Shown piece after piece: positions 49,819-61,800 of a stretch of DNA of 64,000 nt; position 1 is the first letter of the stretch; each line of letters begins with the position of its first letter. The notes under the pieces were generated by a model that had not been told where the DNA came from, did no database searches, and worked only from the letters and a program-made list of their open reading frames with translations. Source of the DNA: Aquila chrysaetos chrysaetos (taxonomy: Eukaryota > Chordata > Aves > Accipitriformes > Accipitridae); NCBI RefSeq assembly GCF_900496995.4, contig NC_044007.1:310001-374000 (forward strand), read 5' to 3'. The position numbers were made by a program, and so were the translations under genes.

Positions 49819-52800
49819 TTATTTTCTAAAAATCTTAAGGAAATAAAGACCAGTGTCCGGGTCGGGTACGCAGCGGCGGAGGAGCTGCATGTAGGTGAGG
49901 TTCTCGTGGGTGTTGGGGTCGAAGAAGCCCTTGGTGTCGTCGCTGGGGTCGGAGAGGATCTGGTTCATCTCCTGGTCGAAGTAGCCGCGCCGGTAGGCCA
50001 CCTCCACGGGGAGGCGGTGGCTGTGCACGGGGTCGATGATGCCGCCGGTGGCGATCTGGGCCTCCAGCAGGCGGATGCCGTGCTCCTTGACGATGAGCTC
50101 CTTCTTCATGGCCTGGAAGAGAGAGATCTGGTCGCCGGTGTAGGGGTCGGTGTAGCCCGTCACGGCCCTCTCGGCCGACAGGAGCTTCTCGTGCAGCTCG
50201 CTGCCCACCAGCCCGGACGAGACGGCCTCGTCCACGGAGAGCTTCTTGTTGCTGAGCGGGTCAACGACGAAGCCGGTGGCAGCCTGCGCCTCCAGCAGCA
50301 CCAGCGCCGTGCCCTGCCTCAGGATCCCCTTCCACATGGCCTGGTAGATGGTCATCTTCTCCATCTTGGCGGGGTCGGCCTTGCAGGGCACCAGCACGCC
50401 GGCGATGCAGCCCGTGCCGTCCAGGTAGCGCTTGACGGAGGCCATTTCCGTCACCTCCTCCACCGTCTTGGAGCCCTGGACGAGGTCGGCCAGCGTGTCC
50501 TTGTCGATGATGCCCGAGTCCACCAGGTCCGAGGCGGTCACCTGCCTCCTGAACCCCGTGAATTTCATGCTGCTGCTCCGCTCCACCACCTCCTCGATGA
50601 GGAGGGTGAGGCGCCTCGCCAGCTCGTCCAGCGCCAGACTCCCCGCCCGGACCTGCGCCAGCAGCTCCTGCCTCTTTGCCTCGGAGACGTACGTGGAGAA
50701 GAGGAGCTCCCACAGGGAGACCTTCCTGCCGTGGAAGCCACCCGCCGAGACCTCGACGGTGCGCGACTTCAGGGACCGCTCCAGCTCCAGCTCCGTCGCT
50801 CCAGCTCCCGCTCCTCCCTCCGCTCCCAGCTCCAACTCCCGCTCCTCCCGCTCCGCTCCCGCTCCCGCTCCCAACTCCCCTCTCCCGCTCCAACTCCCGC
50901 TTCCGCTCCAACTCCCGCCTGCTCCCGCCGTCCCGCTCCGCTCCGTCCAACTCCCGCTCCTCCGCCAACTCCCGCTTCCGCTCCAACTCCTGCTCCCGCT
51001 CCCGCTCCCGCTCCTGCTGGGAGCCCGCGGCCTCGCCATTCTCGGCCAACGGCGGGGCCTCCCGCTGCGTTGGCTTGCGGGCCAAGGCAGCGCCGTGGCC
51101 CTGGCCCTCAGCCCCGGTGATGATGGCGGTGAGGAGGGTGAGCATCTCCGAGATGGTGACCGTCCCCGCCTTGTACCTCCGGAGGAGGTCCTGGCGCCGG
51201 TGGTCGGGGACGTAGCGGGAGAAGAGGAGCTCCCAGACGGTGACGCTCTGGCCCTGGAAGAGCCCCACGCTGAGGGTGGTGCGGGCAGCGTGCAGGGCTT
51301 GCCGGGCGTCCTCGGTCAGCTGGTAGAGCACGGAGCCCTTGTGCATCAGCTGCAGCATGAGCAGCCCCGTGTCCGGGTCGGGTACGCAGCGGCGGAGGAG
51401 CTGCATGTAGGTGAGGTTCTCGTGGGTGTGGGGTCGAAGAAGCCCTTGGTGTCGTCGCTGGGGTCGGAGAGGATCTGTTCATCTCCTGGTCGAAGTAGCG
51501 GTAGCGCCGGTAGGCCACCTCCACGGGGAGGCGGTGGCTGTGCACGGGGTCGATGATGCCGCCGGTGGCGATCTGGGCCTCCAGCAGGCGGATGCCGTGC
51601 CTTGACGATGAGCTCCTTCTTCATGGCCTGGAAGAGAGAGATCTGGTCGCCGGTTGTAGGGGTCGGTGTAGCCCGTCACGGCCCTCTCGGCCGACAGGAG
51701 CTTCCGTGCAGCTCGCTGCCCACCAGCCCGGACGAGACGGCCTCGTCCACGGAGAGCTTCTTGTTGCTGAGCGGGTCAACGACGAAGCCGGTGGCAGCCT
51801 GCGCCTCCAGCAGCACCAGAGCCGTGCCCTGCCTCAGGATCCCTTCCACATGGCTGGTAGATGGTCATCTTCTCCATCTTGGCGGGGTCGGCCTTGCAGG
51901 GCACCAGCACGCCGGCGATGCAGCCCGTGCCGTCCAGGTAGCGCTTGACGGAGGCCATTTCCGTCACCTCCTCCACCGTCTTGGAGCCCTGGACGAGGTC
52001 GGCCAGCGTGTCCTTGTCGATGATGCCCGAGTCCACCAGGTCCGAGGCGGTCACCTGCCTCCTGAACCCGTGAATTTCATGCTGCTGCTCCGCTCCACCA
52101 CCTCCTCGATGAGGAGGGTGAGGCGCCTCGCCAGCTCGTCCAGCGCCAGACTCCCCGCCCGGACCTGCGCCAGCAGCTCCTGCCTCTTTGCCTCGGAGAC
52201 GTACGTGGAGAAGAGGAGCTCCCACAGGGAGACCTTCCTGCCGTGGAAGCCACCCGCCGAGACCTCGACGGTGCGCGACTTCAGGGACCGCTCCAGCTCC
52301 AGCTCCCGCTTCCGCTCCAGCTCCCGCTGCTCCCGCTCCCGCTCCGCTCCCGCTTCCGCTCCAACCGCTCTGCTCCCGCTCCCTCCCGCTCCGCTCGCTC
52401 CGCTCCAACTCCCGCTCTGTCCCGCTCCAACTCCCGCTTCCGCTCAACTCCCGCTCCCGCTCCTGCTGGGAGCCCGCGGCCTCGCCATTCTCGGCAACGG
52501 CGGGGCCTCCCGCTGCGTCGGCTTGCGGGCCAAGGCAGCGCCGTGGCCCTGGCCCTCAGCCCCGGTGATGATGGCGGTGAGGAGGGTGATCATCTCCGAG
52601 ATGGTGACCGTCCCCCCCTTGTACCTCCGGAGGAGGTCCTGGCGCCGGTGGTCGGGGACGTAGCGGGAGAAGAGGAGCTCCCAGATGGTGACGCTCTGGC
52701 CCTGGAAGAGCCCCACGCTGAGGGTGGTGCGGGCAGCGTGCAGGGCTTGCCGGGCGTCCTCGGTCAGCTGGTAGAGCACGGAGCCCTTGTGCATCAGCTG

Positions 52801-55800
52801 CAGCATGAGCAGCCCCGTGTCCGGGTCGGGTACGCAGCGGCGGAGGAGCTGCATGTAGGTGAGGTTCTCGTGGGTGTTGGGGTCGAAGAAGCCCTTGGTG
52901 TCGTCGCTGGGGTCGGAGAGGATCTGGTTCATCTCCTGGTCGAAGTAGCCGCGCCGGTAGGCCACCTCCACGGGGAGGCGGTGGCTGTGCACGGGGTCGA
53001 TGATGCCGCCGGTGGCGATCTGGGCCTCCAGCAGGCGGATGCCGTGCTCCTTGACGATGAGCTCCTTCTTCTGGCCTGGAAGAGAGAGATCTGGTCGCCG
53101 GTGTAGGGGTCGGTGTGTAGCCCGTCACGGCCCTCTCGGCCGACAGGAGCTTCTCGTGCAGCTCGCTGCCCACCAGCCCGGACGAGACGGCCTCGTCCAC
53201 GGAGAGCTTCTTGTTGCTGAGCGGGTCAACGACGAAGCCGGTGGCAGCCTGCGCCTCAGCAGCACCAGAGCCGTGCCCTGCCAGGATCCCTTCCACATGG
53301 CCTGGTAGATGGTCATCTTCTCCATCTTGGCGGGGTCGGCCTTGCAGGGCACCAGCACGCCGGCGATGCAGCCCGTGCGTCCAGGTAGCGCTTGACGGAG
53401 GCCATTCCGTCACCTCCTCCACGTCTTGGAGCCCTGGACGAGGTCGGCCAGCGTGTCCTTGTCGATGATGCCCGAGTCCACCAGGTCCGAGGCGGTCACC
53501 TGCCTCCTGAACCCCGTGAATTTCATGCTGCTGCTCTGCTCCACCACCTCCTCGATGAGGGGGTGAGGCGCTCGCCAGCGCGTCCAGTGCCAGACTCCCC
53601 GCCCGGACCTGCGCGCAGCAGCTCCTGCCTCTTTGCCTCGGAGACGTACGTGGAGAAGAGGAGCTCCCACAGGGAGACCTTCCTGCCGTGGAAGCCACCC
53701 GCCGAGACCTTGACGGTGCGCGACTTCAGGGACCGCTCCAGCTCCAGCTCCCGCTTCCGCTCCAGCTCCCGCTCCTGCTCCCGCTCCCGCTCCCGCTCCC
53801 GCTTCCGCTCCAACTCCCGCTCCCGCTCCCGCTCCCGCTCCCGCTCCCGCTTCCGCTCCAACTCCCGCTCCTGCTCCCGCTCCAACTCCCGCTTCCGCTC
53901 CAACTCCCGCTCCCGCTCCTGCTGGGAGCCCGCGGCCTCGCCATTCTCAGCCAACGGCGGGGCCTCCCGCTGCGTCGGCTTGCGGGCCAAGGCAGCGCCG
54001 TGGCCCTGGCCCTCAGCCCCGGTGATGATGGCGGTGAGGAGGGTGATCATCTCCGAGATGGTGACCGTCCCCCCCTTGTACCTCCGGAGGAGGTCCTGGC
54101 GCCGGTGGTCGGGGACGTAGCGGGAGAAGAGGAGCTCCCAGACGGTGACGCTCTGGCCCTGGAAGAGCCCCACGCTGAGGGTGGTGCGGGCAGCGTGCAG
54201 GGCTTGCCAGGCGTCCTCGGTCAGCTGGTAGAGCACGGAGCCCTTGTGCATCAGCTGGAGCATGAGCAGCCCCGTGTCCGGGTCGGGTACGCAGCGGCGG
54301 AGGAGCTGCATGTAGGTGAGGTTCTCGTGGGTGTTGGGGTCGAAGAAGCCCTTGGTGTCGTCGCTGGGGTCGGAGAGGATCTGGTTCATCTCCTGGTCGA
54401 AGTAGCCGCGCCGGTAGGCCACCTCCACGGGGAGGCGGTGGCTGTGCACGGGGTCGATGATGCCGCCGGTGGCGATCTGGGCCTCCAGCAGGCGGATGCC
54501 GTGCTCCTTGACGATGAGCTCCTTCTTCATGGCCTGGAAGAGAGAGATCTGGTCGCCGGTGTAGGGGTCGGTGTAGCCCGTCACGGCCCTCTCGGCCGAC
54601 AGGAGCTTCTCGTGCAGCTCGCTGCCCACCAGCCCGGACGAGACGGCCTCGTCCACGGAGAGCTTCTTGTTGCTGAGCGGGTCAACGACGAAGCCGGTGG
54701 CAGCCTGCGCCTCCAGCAGCACCAGAGCCGTGCCCTGCCTCAGGATCCCCTTCCACATGGCCTGGTAGATGGTCTTCTCCATCTTGGCGGGGTCGGCCTT
54801 GCAGGGCACCAGCACGCCGGCGATGCAGCCCGTGCCGTCCAGGTAGCGCTTGACGGAGGCCATTTCCGTCACCTCCTCCACCGTCTTGGAGCCCTGGACG
54901 AGGTCGGCCAGCGTGTCCTTGTCGATGATGCCCGAGTCCACCAGGTCCGAGGCGGTCACCTGCCTCCTGAACCCCGTGAATTTCATGCTGCTGCTCCGCT
55001 CCACCACCTCCTCGATGAGGAGGGTGAGGCGCCTCGCCAGCTCGTCCAGCGCCAGACTCCCCGCCCGGACCTGCGCCAGCAGCTCCTGCCTCTTTGCCTC
55101 GGAGACGTACGTGGAGAAGAGGAGCTCCCCACAGGGAGACCTTCCTGCCGTGGAAGCCACCCGCCGAGACCTCGACGGTGCGCGACTTCAGGGACCGCTC
55201 CAGCTCCAGCTCCCGCTCCTGCTCCCGCTCCCGCTCCCGCTCCCGCTTCCGCTCCAACTCCCGCTCCTGCTCCCGCTCCAACTCCCGCTTCCGCTCCAAC
55301 TCCTGCTCCCGCTCCCGCTCCCGCTCCCGCTCCTGCTGGGAGCCCGCGGCCTCGCCATTCGCCAACGGCGGGGCCTCCCGCTGCGTCGGCTTGCGGGCCA
55401 AGGCAGCGCCGTGGCCCTGGCCCTCAGCCCCGGTGATGATGGCGGTGAGGAGGGTGATCATCTCCGAGATGGTGACCGTCCCCGCCTTGTACCTCCGGAG
55501 GAGGTCCTGGCGCCGGTGGTCGGGGACGTAGCGGGAGAAGAGGAGCTCCCAGACGGTGACGCTCTGGCCCTGGAAGAGCCCCACGCTGAGGGTGGTGCGG
55601 GCAGCGTGCAGGGCTTGCCGGGCGTCCTCGGTCAGCTGGTAGAGCATGGAGCCCTTGTGCATCAGCTGCAGCATGAGCAGCCCCGTGTCCGGGTCGGGTA
55701 CGCAGCGGCGGAGGAGCTGCATGTAGGTGAGGTTCTCGTGGGTGTTGGGGTCGAAGAAGCCCTTGGTGTCGTCGCTGGGGTCGGAGAGGATCTGGTTCAT

Positions 55801-58800
55801 CTCCTGGTCGAAGTAGCCGCGCGCCGGTAGGCCACCTCCACGGGGAGGCGGTGGCTGTGCACGGGGTCGATGATGCCGCCGGTGGCGATCTGGGCCTCCA
55901 GCAGGCGGATGCCGTGCTCCTTGACGATGAGCTCCTTCTTCATGGCCTGGAAGAGAGAGATCTGGTCGCCGGTGTAGGGGTCGGTGTAGCCCGTCACGGC
56001 CCTCTCGGCCGACAGGAGCTTCTCGTGCAGCTCGCTGCCCACCAGCCCGGACGAGACGGCCTCGTCCACGGAGAGCTTCTTGTTGCTGAGCGGGTCAACG
56101 ACGAAGCCGGTGGCAGCCTGCGCCTCCAGCAGCACCAGAGCCGTGCCCTGCCTCAGGATCCCCTTCCACATGGCCTGGTAGATGGTCATCTTCTCCATCT
56201 TGGCGGGGTCGGCCTTGCAGGGCACCAGCACGCCGGCGATGCAGCCCGTGCCTCCAAGGTAGCGCTTGACGGAGGCCATTTCCGTCACCTCCTCCACCGT
56301 CTTGGAGCCCTGGACGAGGTCGGCCAGCGTGTCCTTGTCGATGATGCCCGAGTCCACCAGGTCCGAGGCGGTCACCTGCCTCCTGAACCCCGTGAATTTC
56401 ATGCTGCTGCTCCGCTCCACCACCTCCTCGATGAGGAGGGTGAGGCGCCTCGCCAGCTCGTCCAGCGCCAGACTCCCCGCCCGGACCTGCGCCAGCAGCT
56501 CCTGCCTCTTTGCCTCGGAGACGTACGTGGAGAAGAGGAGCTCCCACAGGGAGACCTTCCTGCCGTGGAAGCCACCGCCGAGACCTCGACGGTGCGCGAC
56601 TTCAGGGACCGCTCCAGCTCCAGCTCCCGCTTCGCCAGCTCCCGCTCCCGCTCCCCGCTTCCGCTCCAACTCCCGCTCCTGCTCCCGCTCCAACTCCCGC
56701 TTCCGCTCCAACTCCTGCTCCCGCTCCCGCTCCCGCTCCCGCTCCTGCTGGGAGCCCGCGGCCTCGCCATTCTCGGCCAACGGCGGGGCCTCCCGCTGCG
56801 TCGGCTTGCGGGCCAAGGCAGCGCCGTGGCCCTGGCCCTCAGCCCCGGTGATGATGGCGGTGAGGAGGGTGATCATCTCCGAGATGGTGACCGTCCCCGC
56901 CTTGTACCTCCGGAGGAGGTCCTGGCGCCGGTGGTCGGGGACGTAGCGGGAGAAGAGGAGCTCCCAGACGGTGACGCTCTGGCCCTGGAAGAGCCCCACG
57001 CTGAGGGTGGTGCGGGCAGCGTGCAGGGCTTGCCGGGCGTCCTCGGTCAGCTGGTAGAGCACGGAGCCCTTGTGCATCAGCTGGAGCATGAGCAGCCCCG
57101 TGTCCGGGTCGGGTACGCAGCGGCGGAGGAGCTGCATGTAGGTGAGGTTCTCGTGGGTGTTGGGGTCGAAGAAGCCCTTGGTGTCGTCGCTGGGGTCGGA
57201 GAGGATCTGGTTCATCCTGGTCGAAGTAGCCCGCCGGTAGGCCACCTCCACGGGGAGGCGGTGGCTGTGCACGGGGTCGATGATGCCGCCGGTGGCGATC
57301 TGGGCCTCCAGCAGGCGGATGCCGTGCTCCTTGACGATGAGCTCCTTCTTCATGGCCTGGAAGAGAGAGATCTGGTCGCCGGTGTAGGGGTCGGTGTAGC
57401 CCGTCACGGCCCTCTCGGCCGACAGGAGCTTCTCGTGCAGCTCGCTGCCCACCAGCCCGGACGAGACGGCCTCGTCCACGGAGAGCTTCTTGTTGTGAGC
57501 GGGTCAACGACGAAGCCGGTGGGCCTGCGCCTCCAGCAGCACCAGAGCCGTGCCCTGCCTCAGGATCCCCTTCCACATGGCCTGGTAGATGGTCATCTTC
57601 TCCATCTTGGCGGGGTCGGCCTTGCAGGGCACCAGCACGCCGGCGATGCAGCCCGTGCCGTCCAGGTAGCGCTTGACGGAGGCCATTTCCGTCACCTCCT
57701 CCACCGTCTTGGAGCCCTGGACGAGGTCGGCCAGCGTTGTCCTTGTCGATGATGCCCGAGTCCACCAGGTCCGAGGCGGTCACCTGCCTCCTGAACCCCG
57801 TGAATTTCATGCTGCGCCGCTCCACCACCTCCTCGATGAGGAGGGTGAGGCGCCTCGCCAGCTCGTCCAGCGCCAGACTCCCCGCCCGGACCTGCGCCAG
57901 CAGCTCCTGCCTCTTTGCCTCGGAGACGTACGTGGAGAAGAGGAGCTCCCACAGGGAGACCTTCCTGCCGTGGAAGCCACCCGCCGAGACCTCGACGGTG
58001 CGCGACTTCAGGGACCGCTCCAGCTCCAGCTCCCGCTTCCGCTCCAGCTCCCGCTCCTGCTCCCGCTCCCGCTCCCGCTTCCGCTCCAACTCCCGCTCCT
58101 GCTCCCGCTCCCGCTCCCGCTCCCGCTTCCGCTCCAACTCCCGCTCCTGCTCCCGCTCCAACTCCCGCTTCCGCTCCAACTCCTGCTCCCGCTCCCGCTC
58201 CCGCTCCCGCTCCTGCTGGGAGCCCGCGGCCTCGCCATTCTCGGCCAACGGCGGGGCCTCCCGCTGCGTCGGCTTGCGGGCCAAGGCAGCGCCGTGGCCC
58301 TGGCCCTCAGCCCCGGTGATGATGGCGGTGAGGAGGGTGATCATCTCCGAGATGGTGACCGTCCCCGCCTTGTACCTCCGGAGGAGGTCCTGGCGCCGGT
58401 GGTCGGGGACGTAGCGGGAGAAGAGGAGCTCCCAGACGGTGACGCTCTGGCCCTGGAAGAGCCCCACGCTGAGGGTGGTGCGGGCAGCGTGCAGGGCTTG
58501 CCGGGCGTCCTCGGTCAGCTGGTAGAGCACGGAGCCCTTGTGCATCAGCTGGAGCATGAGCAGCCCCGTGTCCGGGTCGGGTACGCAGCGGCGGAGGAGC
58601 TGCATGTAGGTGAGGTTCTCGTGGGTGTTGGGGTCGAAGAAGCCCTTGGTGTCGTCGCTGGGGTCGGAGAGGATCTGGTTCATCTCCTGGTCGAAGTAGC
58701 CGCGCCGGTAGGCCACCTCCACGGGGAGGCGGTGGCTGTGCACGGGGTCGATGATGCCGCCGGTGGCGATCTGGGCCTCCAGCAGGCGGATGCCGTGCTC

Positions 58801-61800
58801 CTTGACGATGAGCTCCTTCTTCATGGCCTGGAAGAGAGAGATCTGGTCGCCGGTGTAGGGGTCGGTGTAGCCCGTCACGGCCCTCTCGGCCGACAGGAGC
58901 TTCTCGTGCAGCTCGCTGCCCACCAGCCCGGACGAGACGGCCTCGTCCACGGAGAGCTTCTTGTTGCTGAGGGGGTCAACGACGAAGCCGGTGGCAGCCT
59001 GCGCCTCCAGCAGCACCAGAGCCGTGCCCTGCCTCAGGATCCCCTTCCACATGGCCTGGTAGATGGTCATCTTCTCCATCTTGGCGGGGTCGGCCTTGCA
59101 GGGCACCAGCACGCCGGCGATGCAGCCCGTGCCGTCCAGGTAGCGCTTGACGGAGGCCATTTCCGTCACCTCCTCCACCGTCTTGGAGCCCTGGACGAGG
59201 TCGGCCAGCGTGTCCTTGTCGATGATGCCCGAGTCCACCAGGTCCGAGGCGGTCACCTGCCTCCTGAACCCCGTGAATTTCATGCTGCTGCTCCGCTCCA
59301 CCACCTCCTCGATGAGGAGGGTGAGGCGCCTCGCCAGCTCGTCCAGCGCCAGACTCCCCGCCCGGACCTGCGCCAGCAGCTCCTGCCTCTTTGCCTCGGA
59401 GACGTACGTGGAGAAGAGGAGCTCCCACAGGGAGACCTTCCTGCCGTGGAAGCCACCCGCCGAGACCTCGACGGTGCGCGACTTCAGGGACCGCTCCAGC
59501 TCCAGCTCCCGCTCCCGCTCCCGCTCCCGCTCCCGCTCCCGCTTCCGCTCCAACTCCCGCTCCTGCTCCCGCTCCAACTCCCGCTTCCGCTCCAACTCCT
59601 CTCCGCTCCCGCTCCGCTCTGGGAGCCCGCGGCCTCGCCATTCTCGGCCAACGGCGGGGCCTCCCGCTGCGTCGGCTTGCGGGCCAAGGCAGCGCCGTGG
59701 CCCTGGCCCTCAGCCCCGGTGATGATGGCGGTGAGGAGGGTGATCATCTCCGAGATGGTGACCGTCCCCGCCTTGTACCTCTGGAGGAGGTCCTGGCGCC
59801 GGTGGTCAGGGACGTAGCGGGAGAAGAGGAGCTCCCAGACGGTGACGCTCTGGCCCTGGAAGAGCCCCACGCTGAGGGTGGTGCGGGCAGCGTGCAGGGC
59901 TTGCCGGGCGTCCTCGGTCAGCTGGTAGAGCACGGAGCCCTTGTGCATCAGCTGGAGCATGAGCAGCCCCGTGTCCGGGTCGGGTACGCAGCGGCGGAGG
60001 AGCTGCATGTAGGTGAGGTTCTCGTGGGTGTTGGGGTCGAAGAAGCCCTTGGTGTCGTCGCTGGGGTCGGAGAGGATCTGGTTCATCTCCTGGTCGAAGT
60101 AGCCGCGCCGGTAGGCCACCTCCACGGGGAGGCGGTGGCTGTGCACGGGGTCGATGATGCCGCCGGTGGCGATCTGGGCCTCCAGCAGGCGGATGCCGTG
60201 CTCCTTGACGATGAGCTCCTTCTTCATGGCCTGGAAGAGAGACATCTTTTGTCCTGTGTAGGGGTCAGTGTAGCCTGTCACTGCTCTCTCTGCACAAAGA
60301 AGTTTTTTTTGTAGCTCGCTGCCCACCAGCCCGGACGAGACGGCCTCGTCCACGGAGAGCTTGCTGTTGCTGAGTGGGTCAATGATGAAGCCGGTGGCAG
60401 CCTGCGCCTCCAGCAGCACCAGAGCCGTGCCCTGCCTCAGGATGCCCTTCCACATGGCCTGGTAGATGGTCATCTTCTCCATCTTGGCGGGGTCGGCCTT
60501 GGAGGGTACTAGCACGCCGGCAATACTTCCAGTTCCTTCAAGGTATCTTCTCACACTATCGATTTGTGCTATTTCTTGTGCCGTCTCTTTTCCTTCATGG
60601 AGTTTTTCCATTGTTTCTTCTGTAATTATCTGTGCACTTACAAGTTCTGATGCTGTTATTTGTTGTCTGATTCCTTGGAACCAGACATCACTTCTGTCCT
60701 CTTCTCTTTCTTTAATGATATTTAGTATTGTATCAATGATTCCTTGTAGAATATGATTGGATTTTTCTTTATATTTTTTCACCAGTTCTTTTCTTTTCTC
60801 TTCTGTGATATACTCAGTACAGAGAAGTTCCCACAGTGATAATACTTGTCCTTTGTATTTTCCAACAGGCACTTGTACCTTTGTAGATAATAGGGCATTT
60901 TTAGTTTGCTCATCAATGTAGAAATAGTCATCTTCTTTTTCCATGACCTGCAGCAGGTACAATCCAGTATCTCTGTCTTTGTAACATCTCTGCAGGAGCT
61001 GACTGTAACTGATTTTCTCACGGGTGTTTGGATCTATAAAACCTTTGCTACCATGATCTGGATCAGAAAGCAGAAGAAACATATCATCATCTAAGTAGCC
61101 GCGCCGGTAGGCCACCTCCACAGGGAGGCGGTGGCTGTGCATGGGGTCAATGACACCGCCGGTGGCGAGCTGGGCCTCGAGCAGGTGGGTGCCATGCTCC
61201 TTGACTGTTATCTTTTGCCTTATGGCCTGGAAGAGGGATATTTTATTTCCTGTATGAGGATCTGTGTATCCCGTCACAGCTTTCTCTGCCAACAGGAGAT
61301 TCTTGTGCAAGTTGCTCCCCACTAGCCCGGACGTGACGGCTTCATCCACGGAGAGCTTCTTATTTTTTAGTGGGTCAATGAGAAAACCAGTGGCAGCCTG
61401 TGCCTCCAGCAGTCCCAGTGCACATTGCTCTGTGAGGAGGCCCTTCTTCAGGGCCTGGTAGATGCTCATCTTCTCTTTCTTCGATGGGAGTAGAACCCCA
61501 GCAATGCATCCAGTGCCATCCAAGTACCTTTTGATGGTGTCCCTCTTTGTGAGGCTGGCAAGCGTGAGACTTCCATCCTGCAGCTGATCTAGAGTTTTCT
61601 TGTCAATTATCTCAGAGTTAAACAATTCTGATATTGACACATCCCCCCGGAGTCCTTTAACCTTGAGGGCTTCTGCTCTTTGCTCTGTATCCTCAATTAT
61701 TTTGAAGATGACGGCTATAAGGTCTTCCAGTGTTAGGGTTTTGCATTTGTACTGCATCACTAGTTCTTTCCTTATCTGCTCAGATATGTAATGAGAGCAG

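Larger units (their letters stand above)
50775..59630 (-). repeat. Seven Glu/Arg-rich linkers encoded by a CCCGCT/CGCTCC hexamer minisatellite
   Basis: Within each array unit a stretch of about 125-240 bases is built from cgctcc, cgctcc-aactc and cgcttccgctcc units, at about 50,775-51,015; 52,290-52,465; 53,740-53,925; 55,200-55,340; 56,605-56,750; 58,020-58,215; 59,505-59,630. In frame they encode [12 protein letters not shown] and EREQER repeats, a long charged single helix. Length differs between units. The linkers at 50.8-51.0, 52.3-52.5, 56.6 and 59.6 kb carry indels that shift the frame into Gly/Ser/Ala strings. Confidence 0.9.
49843..60240 (-). repeat. Homogenised EPPK1 tandem array, unit 1.40-1.47 kb
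   Basis: The anchor gtgatgatggcggtgaggag recurs at about 51,117; 52,565; 54,022; 55,434; 56,849; 58,317 and 59,718, giving unit lengths of 1448, 1457, 1412, 1415, 1468 and 1401 bases. Each unit holds a PRD (about 195 codons), two helical modules and a Glu/Arg-rich linker. Copies are nearly identical in base sequence apart from small indels and variation in linker length. The array begins inside the PRD at 59,964-60,554 and stops sharply at 49,853. Confidence 0.95.

Noticed and set aside
51362-53620. EPPK1 as a pseudogene
   Set aside because: Breaks cluster in some near-identical copies, other copies and the whole N-terminal part are open, and the terminal PRD is intact. Error is the simpler reading, though not proven.
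50775-59630. Regularly spaced short repeats resembling a CRISPR array
   Set aside because: They are coding hexamer repeats in an animal gene; there are no unique spacers of constant length.
53688-59817. Long + strand open frames (about 580-710 codons) opposite the EPPK1 array
   Set aside because: They are antisense shadows: the coding strand almost never uses codons TTA, CTA or TCA, so the complement stays open. They repeat with the array and show no independent domain.
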